In this document: in pieces, positions 24,363 through 30,202 of the stretch
Numbering within the stretch: position 1 is the first letter of the stretch
Layout: each line of letters begins with the position of its first letter
Virus record (IMG/VR): IMGVR_UViG_3300028800_000241
Location: 1-31,699 of that record
Length of the DNA: 31,699 nt
Direction: 5' to 3' (one strand)
Source of the DNA: a virus
Notes under the pieces: model-generated
What the model saw: the letters and a program-made list of their open reading frames with translations, nothing else
Databases searched by the model: none
What the model was told of the DNA's origin: nothing
Program-made: the position numbers and the translations under genes

Positions 24363-25334
24363 GTGGTTGGTGGGGTGATGCTAGTAGCTCTAGCCGAGGA
24401 AAAAGCGATGACGTTGACCGAAATGACGGCCCTGTTTATGGATTCTAGGAAGCGCGGCACGACCGGTGCCAGAACACAGTGCTCCGAGAAGACTTTGAAG
24501 ATCTACGACCAAAACCTGCACGTGTTCGTCGGTTACTTGGAGAGTGAAGGCGTGGTGGCGTACGAGAACATTAAGCGAGCGCACATGCTGCACTTCCGTG
24601 ACTGGTTAGACACTAAGGGCTGGGCGAAGGCGTCCATCTATCAAGTGTTGCGGACCCTGCGCACGTTGTTTCGATGGGTAGAGAAGGACGAGGACTGCCA
24701 GCTTCAGGATTTGGAGAACATCCAGCGCTGGTTGCCCGCGATCCCCATGAACCCGAGGCGGTTGGACATCCCAGACAACAAGGTCTTGAAGAAGTTCAAG
24801 AACACGTTCAACACCAGCGACCGCTGGGAGTATCGCGACTACATCGCGATCTGCCTCATGATGACGAACGGGATGCGCCTTGGCGAGTTGTGTGGTTTGA
24901 AGGTAGCGAACATCGGGTGGACCGACCACGTCCTGTTCGTGGATGGCAAGCAAGGCGAGCGGTTCGTGCCCACCACGGCTGCGATGCTGCGTCTGCTGAA
25001 GGGCTGGCTCAAGAAACGTGAAGGCTGCGCCCAGGCGAAGAACAGTCCGTATGTATTCGTCAGCAAGCGTTCGCCGCAGATCAGCGTAGAGGCGTTCGGA
25101 AACGCCTTGCGCAAGCACCGAAAGAAGTACGATCTGCCGCGCGTTACGGCGCACACGTTTCGCCACGCCTTCTGCACGCAGTATCTACGAGGGGGCGGCA
25201 ACATCGCCAAGCTGATGGGTGTAACCGGCCACAAGAGGGTGGATCAGTTACTCGCGTACACCCACCTGGCCGAGCTTGGAAAGAAGGAAGCGCGAGAAGA
25301 GTTGGAGAAGGTAAATCTTTTGAAGGAGTGTTGA
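24363..25334 (+). CDS. int: Tyrosine integrase
   Basis: A 323-aa site-specific recombinase. Start is GTG 24363 by leaderless promoter geometry; an in-frame ATG at 24378 is an alternative. The N-terminal SAM-like core-binding domain (about residues 15-110) contains LKIYDQNLHVFVGYLE. The catalytic domain has R172 (NGMRLGELCGL), K196 (VDGKQGERFVP), the HTFRH box (H264, R267), H290 (VTGHK) and nucleophile Y299 (LLAYTHL). All active-site residues are present. It would integrate the phage at the host tRNA-Arg matched by the attP just upstream. No separate excisionase gene was recognised, although the adjacent small gene is a candidate. Confidence 0.93.
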   Translation: MVGGVMLVALAEEKAMTLTEMTALFMDSRKRGTTGARTQCSEKTLKIYDQNLHVFVGYLESEGVVAYENIKRAHMLHFRDWLDTKGWAKASIYQVLRTLRTLFRWVEKDEDCQLQDLENIQRWLPAIPMNPRRLDIPDNKVLKKFKNTFNTSDRWEYRDYIAICLMMTNGMRLGELCGLKVANIGWTDHVLFVDGKQGERFVPTTAAMLRLLKGWLKKREGCAQAKNSPYVFVSKRSPQISVEAFGNALRKHRKKYDLPRVTAHTFRHAFCTQYLRGGGNIAKLMGVTGHKRVDQLLAYTHLAELGKKEAREELEKVNLLKEC

Positions 25335-25337
25335 GAC

Positions 25338-25617
25338 GTGTCTGAAGAAAAGCTCATAAACGTGATCGCCGCACAGGACGCCTATATACTGCGGTTGCGC
25401 CAGTTGGTCTACGCGCCCCCGCATATCAAAGTACGGGCAGAGAAAGAGATTGATGAGCTGTCGCTGGCTTCCAATGTGACCCAGGCCAAAGAGGACGCTG
25501 GTCTTTCCTTGCACGCGGAGCCTCCCTCAAAATGACGCACCCGAGGCCGACTACCGAGCCTTGGACGATCTGCTGGAGTACTTCGACGCCTGTGAGAAGT
25601 GCAAGTGGGTGTGTTAG
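25338..25617 (+). CDS. Small integrase-linked protein with probable +1 frameshift
   Basis: AAGGAG nine bases before GTG 25338 begins a 65-codon frame that ends at TGA 25533-25535. The +1 frame continues from TCA-AAA-(T)-GAC without a break to TAG 25615-25617 and reads DAPEADYRALDDLLEYFDAC, which looks like genuine acidic helical coding sequence. The junction UGA C is a weak stop context like that of prfB. Either a programmed +1 shift, a natural frameshift mutation, or a sequencing error explains it. Without the shift the product is 65 aa; with it about 92 aa, ending in CEKCKWVC. It lies 3 bases after int, so an excisionase or accessory role is possible but unsupported. Confidence 0.5.
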
Positions 25618-25625
25618 CAAGGTTT

Positions 25626-25644
25626 GGCGCGGCTGGTTCGCGCC
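25626..25644 (+). terminator. Hairpin after the small integrase-linked gene
   Basis: GGCGCG and CGCGCC form a perfect 6-bp stem around a 7-base loop, eight bases after the TAG. Only TCTATT follows, so it is a weak intrinsic terminator insulating the next promoter. Confidence 0.45.
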
Positions 25645-25657
25645 TCTATTAAAGTGC

Positions 25658-25687
25658 TTGACACGCATCTAAAGTGTGTGCTATAGT
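25658..25687 (+). promoter_or_regulatory. thyX leader promoter/operator
   Basis: TTGACA and TATAGT are 18 bases apart, a strong sigma70-like promoter with the CTTGACAC core. CACGC...GTGTG in the spacer partly repeats the operator-like symmetry. The predicted start, about 25694, coincides with the 5' edge of the structured leader RNA. Confidence 0.75.
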
Positions 25688-25693
25688 TAAATA

Positions 25694-25777
25694 GATGGGG
25701 AACGACGCACGAGCGACGAGTGACCTTACCGGCAAAGCCGAGGGGATCTGCCAGTCGGCGCGTGTCGTTGCCCCACC
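25694..25777 (+). ncRNA. Candidate aptamer: structured leader upstream of thyX
   Basis: TGGGGAACGACGC (25696-25708) pairs with GTGTCGTTGCCCCA (25762-25775): five base pairs, one bulged G, then eight more including one G-U. Inside, CGAC (25714-25717) pairs with GTCG (25754-25757) and CGGC-AAA-GCCG (25730-25740) forms a hairpin. The 3' arm of the outer helix, GCCCCA plus CC, can instead pair with GGTGGGGC at 25809-25816, which overlaps the terminator's left arm. Thus the outer helix, antiterminator and terminator are mutually exclusive, as in transcriptional riboswitches. When the outer helix forms, the terminator is expected, so this would be an OFF switch. I do not recognise a known class. 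Ligand unknown. Confidence 0.6.
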
Positions 25778-25811
25778 TTCGTTCTGTTCATATTCTCCTC
25801 TCTCATTGGGT

Positions 25812-25841
25812 GGGGCGGTTTCGCAAGCCGCCCCCTTTTTT
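25812..25841 (+). terminator. Intrinsic terminator in the thyX leader
   Basis: GGGGCGG and CCGCCCC form a stem extended by T-G, T-A and T-A pairs (10 bp in total) around a CGC loop, followed by C and six Ts. It lies between the promoter and the thyX ribosome binding site, so it must be bypassed for thyX expression. Its left arm competes with GCCCCACC at 25770-25777. Confidence 0.85.
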
Positions 25842-25861
25842 AGTGTCTACGAAAGGGCATC

Positions 25862-26479
25862 GTGCAGATAGTCAAAGCCAGTTTCAGCATCGAAGACGAG
25901 ATCGACGGCGAGGCAATGCTGAAGCGCATTGAACGAGCTGGGCGTACGTGCTACAAGTCCGAAATGAAGATCACCGACTCCACCGCTCACGCGTTCGTGG
26001 CGAGGGTGATTGCCAGCGGGCACGAGTCGGTGATTGAGCATGAGAAGGTCACCGTTCGCATCGTCTGCGACCGTGGCGTGTCCCACGAGCTGGTGCGACA
26101 CCGCATCGCCAGCTACAGCCAGGAGAGCACCCGGTATGTGAACTACGGGAAGCGCGGAGGCGTGGCCTACGTTCTGCCGGTCTGGGTGACTCCTGATACC
26201 GCTGAGTGTCGGCTATGGCAGGCAGGCTGTGCCGCCAACGAGCGGGAGTACCTGGACGCGCTCTCAAGAGGCTGGAAGGCACAGGAAGCCAGAGGGTTCC
26301 TGAATCACTTCGTGAAAACGGAGTTGGTGAGCACCTTGAACTTCCGGTCCTGGCGAAACTTCTTCCGACTGCGCTCTGTGTTCGCAGCTCACCCCTCGAT
26401 GCGGGAGATCGTCGTTCCGATGCTGGCGGCATTCAAGCAGTTGATCCCGGTAGTGTTCGATGACATCTGTGTTGCTTAA
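25862..26479 (+). CDS. thyX: FAD-dependent thymidylate synthase
   Basis: A 205-aa protein starting at GTG 25862 behind AAAGGG. It has the ThyX signature RHRIASYSQESTRY (residues 79-92; RHRx7S with R79, H80, R81, S89) that binds FAD and dUMP. It converts dUMP to dTMP using methylene-tetrahydrofolate and a reduced flavin. Residue content and length are normal for the family, and the preceding SGHESVIEH helix is typical. It supports phage DNA replication. It is controlled by a promoter, a structured leader and a terminator, and followed 10 bases later by a coiled-coil gene. Confidence 0.95.
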   Translation: MQIVKASFSIEDEIDGEAMLKRIERAGRTCYKSEMKITDSTAHAFVARVIASGHESVIEHEKVTVRIVCDRGVSHELVRHRIASYSQESTRYVNYGKRGGVAYVLPVWVTPDTAECRLWQAGCAANEREYLDALSRGWKAQEARGFLNHFVKTELVSTLNFRSWRNFFRLRSVFAAHPSMREIVVPMLAAFKQLIPVVFDDICVA

Positions 26480-26489
26480 AGGAAAAGGA

Positions 26490-27068
26490 ATGTACTCAGA
26501 CGCTATTACGTTGTACGGTGAGCCGATTGAAAAGATCTGTGAGATGCTGGCGATTCTTCGCACCGAAGGCTGCGGCGACCCCATTTTCACGCTGAAGCGC
26601 ATCATCCAGCAGCGTGACGGAGTGGTGAAGCCGCTCATGTGGTCGAGAGACTTGCAGATCAGCGTGTTGGAGCGCCAGCTCGCCGCCGAGCAGCAGGAGC
26701 ACCTTCATACTGCCGAGAAGCTGTTCGAGGTGGTGGAGGAGCTGGATAGCGTGACAGAGGAGTTGGAGCGCGTCGGAGAACTCGCTACAGGCGCGCTGGA
26801 AGATCTGGCAGGCGCTGATGCGCTTGTGGACGAGTATCAGCAAGCCATAAAGATAGTACAGACGATGGTCGGCAACGTGGATGAGGGTACCGGGGAGGAC
26901 TACGCTAGGCTCTACCGGCGCGTGGCCAGCGCAGTGATCGGTGCAGCACCGGTTCCCCCCAGAGACGATCTCAAGCAGCGTTTGGACGCGTGGGCAGCGG
27001 AGCGAAAGGCGGCGGTGACGAGTAACGTCACCACGGCTAGGCTGGACCGCGACCTGACGATGTTCTAG
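26490..27068 (+). CDS. Coiled-coil protein of unknown function
   Basis: A 192-aa protein starting at ATG 26490, with AAAGGAAAAGGA directly upstream. An earlier ATG at 26460 lies inside thyX and is not needed. Residues about 55-125 form an acidic coiled coil (VLERQLAAEQQEHLHTAEKL, VEELDSVTEELERVGEL), and the C-terminal part (DYARLYRRVASAVIGAAPVP) is helical. It is co-transcribed with thyX. No enzymatic motif, cysteine cluster or membrane segment was seen. It may be a structural or scaffolding partner in replication; no better assignment is possible. Confidence 0.75.
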   Translation: MYSDAITLYGEPIEKICEMLAILRTEGCGDPIFTLKRIIQQRDGVVKPLMWSRDLQISVLERQLAAEQQEHLHTAEKLFEVVEELDSVTEELERVGELATGALEDLAGADALVDEYQQAIKIVQTMVGNVDEGTGEDYARLYRRVASAVIGAAPVPPRDDLKQRLDAWAAERKAAVTSNVTTARLDRDLTMF

Positions 27069-27105
27069 GCACCACGCCGTTCACCTTCTATTCGTCTTCG
27101 TGTGA

Positions 27106-27148
27106 TACAGTACTAAGGGAGCCCCCGTAAGGGGGTTACCGGAGTACT
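27106..27148 (+). promoter_or_regulatory. Hairpin over the ribosome binding site of the LuxR-type gene
   Basis: AGTACT at 27109-27114 pairs with AGTACT at 27143-27148, enclosing AA/GG mismatches, GG/CC, G-A and then A-GCCCCC (27120-27126) pairing with GGGGGTT (27131-27137) around a GUAA tetraloop of GNRA type. The GGAG ribosome binding site at 27141-27144 is inside this structure. TGATACAGT near 27103-27111 is an extended -10-like element, so the full stem may depend on which promoter reads the gene. Its role as a translational control element is inferred. Confidence 0.45.
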
Positions 27149-27156
27149 CACATCGA

Positions 27157-27447
27157 ATGAATAAGACTATTCCTATTGGAAGTTCAAGTAGCAAACGGGA
27201 TGCAAATGTGTTGGGGTCGTTCACCGCTGCGCAGATACGCACGGCAGGGCTGGCGGCGCAGGGTCTAGCGACGAAGACCATCGCTGACCGGGAAGGCGTA
27301 ACTGAGCGGAGCGTCAAACAGCGCTTGCACATCGTGATGGAACGTGTAGGCGCTACGACCCGGGTGGAGTTGGCGCGCTGGTGGATGGTGAACGCGGAGC
27401 GATATGGCGACTGCCATCATTGCACCCTGCGGCGGTGCATGGCGTAG
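27157..27447 (+). CDS. LuxR/GerE-type HTH regulator
   Basis: A 96-aa protein. Residues 22-78 (FTAAQIRTAGLAAQGLATKT, then EGVTERSVKQRLHIVMERVG, then TRVELARW) match the LuxR_C_like DNA-binding domain with its GLATKTIA turn. There is no receiver or autoinducer domain, so it is a stand-alone DNA-binding module. A C-terminal CHHCTLRRC may bind metal. GGAG lies 12 bases upstream of the ATG, inside a hairpin. It could activate phage genes or interfere with host regulators; targets are unknown. Confidence 0.8.
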   Translation: MNKTIPIGSSSSKRDANVLGSFTAAQIRTAGLAAQGLATKTIADREGVTERSVKQRLHIVMERVGATTRVELARWWMVNAERYGDCHHCTLRRCMA

Positions 27448-27460
27448 CCGGGAGGCATAG

Positions 27461-27646
27461 ATGGCAAAGAACTTAGTGAACAACCTGGCGATACGGGACG
27501 CAATCGAGCGGTGGCTCCGCGTCTGCGCCTTCCTGGGACCGAGCAACGAGGCGCTGACAACACCCTGCACGGCGGCAGACCTGGCCGACGACACCACCAA
27601 GATCGACGCCTTGGCCATCGAGTTGGAGCAGAGATGGCTCGCGTGA
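27461..27646 (+). CDS. Small acidic helical protein, function unknown
   Basis: A 61-aa protein with GGGAGG about five bases before the ATG at 27461. It is mostly helical (IRDAIERWLRVCAFLG, DTTKIDALAIELEQRW). It follows the LuxR-type gene by 13 bases and overlaps the next gene by 13 bases, so the three are probably one operon. No motif recognised. Confidence 0.65.
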   Translation: MAKNLVNNLAIRDAIERWLRVCAFLGPSNEALTTPCTAADLADDTTKIDALAIELEQRWLA

Positions 27647-27870
27647 GGATGGATGACTACCCTGCCCTAGAATACGCGCTCGCCGGAGACCGCGTGGAGT
27701 TCTACTTCCAAGGTGAGTTGATCGTGGAGGGCATAGCGCGGTACGACCACTACACAGCGTGCGTCGATGCCATGCGGCTCGCTTGGGGAGGTATCTCCGG
27801 GGAGTGGGACGCTGGCCGCACGAACGCGGTGCGCGCCTGGGAGCAGCGTAGAGAAAGGCCGGAAGTCTGA
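27634..27870 (+). CDS. Small protein, function unknown
   Basis: A 78-aa protein starting at ATG 27634, with GGAG five bases upstream. A GTG at 27643 overlapping the upstream TGA is a weaker alternative. Its alternating strands (RVEFYFQGELIVEGIARY) are followed by a helix (YTACVDAMRLAWGGI) and a basic tail. It resembles many small phage proteins that modulate the host, but I cannot assign a family. The gap of about 120 bases that follows holds the site at 27965-27977 and no gene. Confidence 0.6.
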   Translation: MARVRMDDYPALEYALAGDRVEFYFQGELIVEGIARYDHYTACVDAMRLAWGGISGEWDAGRTNAVRAWEQRRERPEV

Positions 27871-27964
27871 CGCCAGAGCCCCTCCACTAAAACGGGGCCA
27901 CCATCACCCCGCTTAGGCTAAAGAATCCAGCCAGCAGGCCCCAGTAAGCGGCGTTGGGCACACT

Positions 27965-27977
27965 GGTGGGTGTCAAG
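27965..27977 (-). promoter_or_regulatory. Stoperator-like site GGTGGGTGTCAAG
   Basis: This 13-mer differs from the mycobacteriophage L5 stoperator consensus (GGTGGMTGTCAAG) at one degenerate position. It reads CTTGACAC on the minus strand. No -10 follows at 17-18 bases. It lies just before the HNH gene, so it may block transcription reading into it. Confidence 0.45.
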
Positions 27978-27989
27978 AGACGCTAGAAG

Positions 27990-28940
27990 ATGGCAAACAT
28001 TGGAAAACAATCATCAGAGTCGCTAAGCAGGCGCAAGCGTCTCAACCAAGGCAGACGCTTTGGAATGCTTGTAGCGACGGAGTGGTTAGGCAACAACGTA
28101 TGGCGTTGTCGGTGCGACTGTGGCGGTACGGTAGACACCAAAAGCCGAAGGTTAGCAGGCAGAAAAGGTGGCAAAGGTGCAACGCACTGCGGGTGCCGGT
28201 TAGAGATGCGGCTGAAGGAGATGTACAGCGCACTGACAGTGGACTTGGTGGGAAAGACGTTTGGGGCGTGGGAAGTGGTTGCCAGAGCCGGATCAACACC
28301 AGGTGGGAGCGCCAAGTGGCGCTGCCGGTGTGCTGCGGGTCATTGGCGGATAGCGGCTGGCAAAGATGTAAAGCGGAGGGGTAGGGTCTCCAAGTGCGAA
28401 CTGTGTGAAGCGGGAGTAGCGGCGCGGCGGAACAGGCTGTGGGAAGAGGCGGATAGGTCGCTGAAAGAGGCCCTGGCGGCGTGCGTGTGGTTAGAACGAG
28501 CCGACGAGGCGTGGCACAAGCGACAACTAGACCATCGAAGGGCGAAAGGCAGGGAGTGGAAGAAGTTAAACCCTGATAAAGTGGCTGCTGCGGGGAAGAA
28601 CAAAGCAAAACCCGCGTGGTTGCCCCGGCTGGCGCTGGACGAGGTGTACGCCAAGCGCCGAGAAGTGAGCGAAAGGACTGGTGTGGAGCACCACGTTGAC
28701 CACATCGTGCCACTACACGGTAAGACGGTCTGCGGTCTTCATGTACCGTGGAACCTTCAGGTGCTTCCGGCGAAGGAAAACCACACAAAAAACGACCGGT
28801 TGCTGCCGTGGGTGGCGCGCGGCGAGTGGGGGGAGTGGCGGAACTTCGAATTGGGTCCGAAACCCGCCTCGGAACTGCCAAGTTTGGCTCTGTTAGCGTC
28901 TATGCGGGTGCTTCCTTCCAGCGAGGTTTACGCACCCTAA
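27990..28940 (+). CDS. HNH homing-type endonuclease
   Basis: A 316-aa protein. Two zinc-ribbon-like repeats occupy the first half: W-CRCDCGG with a later HCGC (residues about 38-68), and KWRCRCAAGH with a later CELC (about 108-138). A basic helical linker follows. The C-terminal HNH nuclease reads HHVDHIVPLHGKTVCG, then WNLQVLPAKENHTKND (residues about 229-265), with H, D, H, N and N of the beta-beta-alpha-metal motif in place. Such proteins are common mobile or packaging nucleases in phages. Its start region shares 18 of 19 bases with the XRE gene at 23659. It is followed by a strong terminator. Confidence 0.88.
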   Translation: MANIGKQSSESLSRRKRLNQGRRFGMLVATEWLGNNVWRCRCDCGGTVDTKSRRLAGRKGGKGATHCGCRLEMRLKEMYSALTVDLVGKTFGAWEVVARAGSTPGGSAKWRCRCAAGHWRIAAGKDVKRRGRVSKCELCEAGVAARRNRLWEEADRSLKEALAACVWLERADEAWHKRQLDHRRAKGREWKKLNPDKVAAAGKNKAKPAWLPRLALDEVYAKRREVSERTGVEHHVDHIVPLHGKTVCGLHVPWNLQVLPAKENHTKNDRLLPWVARGEWGEWRNFELGPKPASELPSLALLASMRVLPSSEVYAP

Positions 28941-28965
28941 AAAAATACAGCGGAATCAAGAACTT

Positions 28966-29012
28966 AGCCCTTGTCAAATGCACATTCGTGTTCATTTGTC
29001 AAGGGCTTTTTT
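28966..29012 (+). terminator. Strong intrinsic terminator after the HNH gene
   Basis: AGCCCTTGTCAAATG and CATTTGTCAAGGGCT form a 15-bp stem with a single T-T mismatch and a 12-base loop with a CAC/GTG inner pair, ending in six Ts. It separates the early operon from the unusual right-hand region and is probably bidirectional. Confidence 0.9.
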
Positions 29013-29839
29013 GCGCTTAGATACTAACAGTTGACAGTTCGGTCGGACCAGGCTCGAACGCGCCCGCGAACCGCCTATGTTCCGGCCTCGTATGTCAGTG
29101 TAAGGACATGGCTTAGCGTCGTTTAGAACAGCGCAAAACTTGAGACTACCCTGCGCAAGCCCCCCACCACGTCGTAACCCCTACCATTACTTCGTCTGGA
29201 CGGCGTACGGACTAGGTACCACGTCGAAACACAGTAGAAACAATGTCTTTAGCCTAGACTTAAACGACATGTGTTGTTTATACGACGTGTGACGCTGTTG
29301 TAACGGCGTTATAGGGGCGTGTAGACCGAGGGTTAACCAAGCTGGTACCTCAGTTCATACGCCGTACGCCGTCGATACGCCGTCCCAACGAAGTGAACCC
29401 GGTTAGACGCTATGCACCAGCTATGCTCTGGTGTTCCTGGTACCCTCGCACACTACCTACATATAAAGGATAGCTGCGGGTATGGTAGGGCGCTTTGGCA
29501 TACCACGTGCTAGTGTGAGCAAGTGTAGGGCCGTTCCTGTGTTGGGGCGGATTGCACAGTATTCAATGGCGAACATAAGGCGTATAGACCACGTCATTCT
29601 ACGTTGCATGATGTAAAGGGCCATTCTCGTTACATAGGGGTATAGGATGTTAGGTACCTCCCGACGCGTCGGACGCGTGGCAAGGCTCGCAGGCGGCAAT
29701 ACGCGGGTATTCAGCTTGACACACATGGCGCGTGCGAGTGACACACGCACATTAAGACATTTTAATATGGCCATACGCTTGCTACGCGTGCGCGCGTTCA
29801 TTTTCCCTGTATGCGTGCTGGCTTGCTAACAGAAACCAC
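29013..29839. other. Non-coding, inverted-repeat-rich region
   Basis: No convincing gene was found in about 830 bases. GACGGCGTACGG (29199-29210) is the exact complement of CCGTACGCCGTC (29362-29373), and GGACGGCGTA also matches TACGCCGTCC (29376-29385). Shorter dyads include TAAACGACA-TG-TGTTGTTTA (29261-29280), CACCAG-CTATGCT-CTGGTG near 29414, CCGACGCGTCGG (29661-29672) and TATGGCCATA (29766-29775). GGTACC occurs four times within about 450 bases. A CTTGACAC site is at 29715-29722 and TAGACGCTA at 29404-29412. This may be a structured RNA, a replication origin or a cluster of regulatory sites. I cannot choose between them. Confidence 0.6.
29715..29727 (+). promoter_or_regulatory. CTTGACACACATG site without a -10
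   Basis: The core matches the promoter/operator family, but the base 17-18 positions downstream is TGACAC rather than a -10. GTGACA at 29738 with TAATAT at 29763 is a weaker alternative promoter nearby. It may be a repressor site. Confidence 0.35.
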
Positions 29840-29870
29840 TTGACACCATACTCCGCAGTGTGCGTATACT
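29840..29870 (+). promoter_or_regulatory. Promoter of the right-end operon
   Basis: TTGACA and TATACT lie 19 bases apart (or 18 to the overlapping GTATAC), with the CTTGACAC core. It precedes the 91-aa gene by 52 bases, with GGAAGGA in between as the ribosome binding site. Confidence 0.6.
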
Positions 29871-29921
29871 TCAATTGTGCTTGTTTCACACACACAGCAT
29901 GTGGAAGGACTCTAAGACGAT

Positions 29922-30197
29922 ATGACGATACAGATTAGAACATTCGCGGAATTGGACGGCGTGCGTATGTGGTCGCGCACGTTCGACGCTAACGGACGCG
30001 TTACCCGCTGGTACTCTCACGGGTTATTCAATGATGCTGCGGAGGTTCGCGCATCCATTGAGATGCACTACGATCATTCCGGACTGACCGATTCACAGCT
30101 TGAACACTCCGCTAAACACGCCGCGTACGTTGTTACCACGTTGGCGCATCCATACCCCAGCTATTCAACAGTTTGGACACTTTCTAAGGAGAACTAG
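29922..30197 (+). CDS. Small protein of unknown function
   Basis: A 91-aa protein with GGAAGGA about 12 bases before its ATG. It starts MTIQIRTFAELDGVRMWSRT, has a Y/W-rich middle and ends LAHPYPSYSTVWTLSKEN. Fold looks alpha/beta; no motif recognised. Alanine codons here and in the next gene favour GCT and GCG/GCA rather than the GCC/GCG of the left-hand genes, which suggests a different origin. It is 5 bases upstream of the 409-aa gene and shares its promoter. Confidence 0.7.
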   Translation: MTIQIRTFAELDGVRMWSRTFDANGRVTRWYSHGLFNDAAEVRASIEMHYDHSGLTDSQLEHSAKHAAYVVTTLAHPYPSYSTVWTLSKEN

Positions 30198-30202
30198 ACG
30201 CC

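Noticed and set aside
24070-24378. A 102-codon plus-strand frame over the attP region
   Set aside because: It contains PVAQLDRA, the well-known false translation of tRNA genes, and overlaps the tRNA-like core, repeats and integrase promoter.
25532-25680. ATG at 25532 overlapping the TGA of the small gene as a new gene start
   Set aside because: That frame reads into implausible protein, while the +1 frame nearby reads as coherent coding sequence to a stop at 25617.
28042-28881. A 279-codon minus-strand frame opposite the HNH gene
   Set aside because: It is Ser/Thr/Pro/Arg-rich antisense of a motif-bearing gene, without supporting start signals.
29041-29075. tRNA-like T-arm text (GGCTCGAACGC) in the non-coding region
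   Set aside because: The flanks do not pair as a T-stem on either strand, and no anticodon or acceptor arm fits.
29213-29656. Four GGTACC sites as a specific motif
   Set aside because: The hexamer is not enriched over the whole window, so only the local clustering is odd.
29457-29801. A 114-codon minus-strand frame with AGGG before its ATG
   Set aside because: Composition is low-quality for a protein (many Met, Arg and Thr, no coherent helices), and it covers the palindrome-rich region. It remains a faint possibility.
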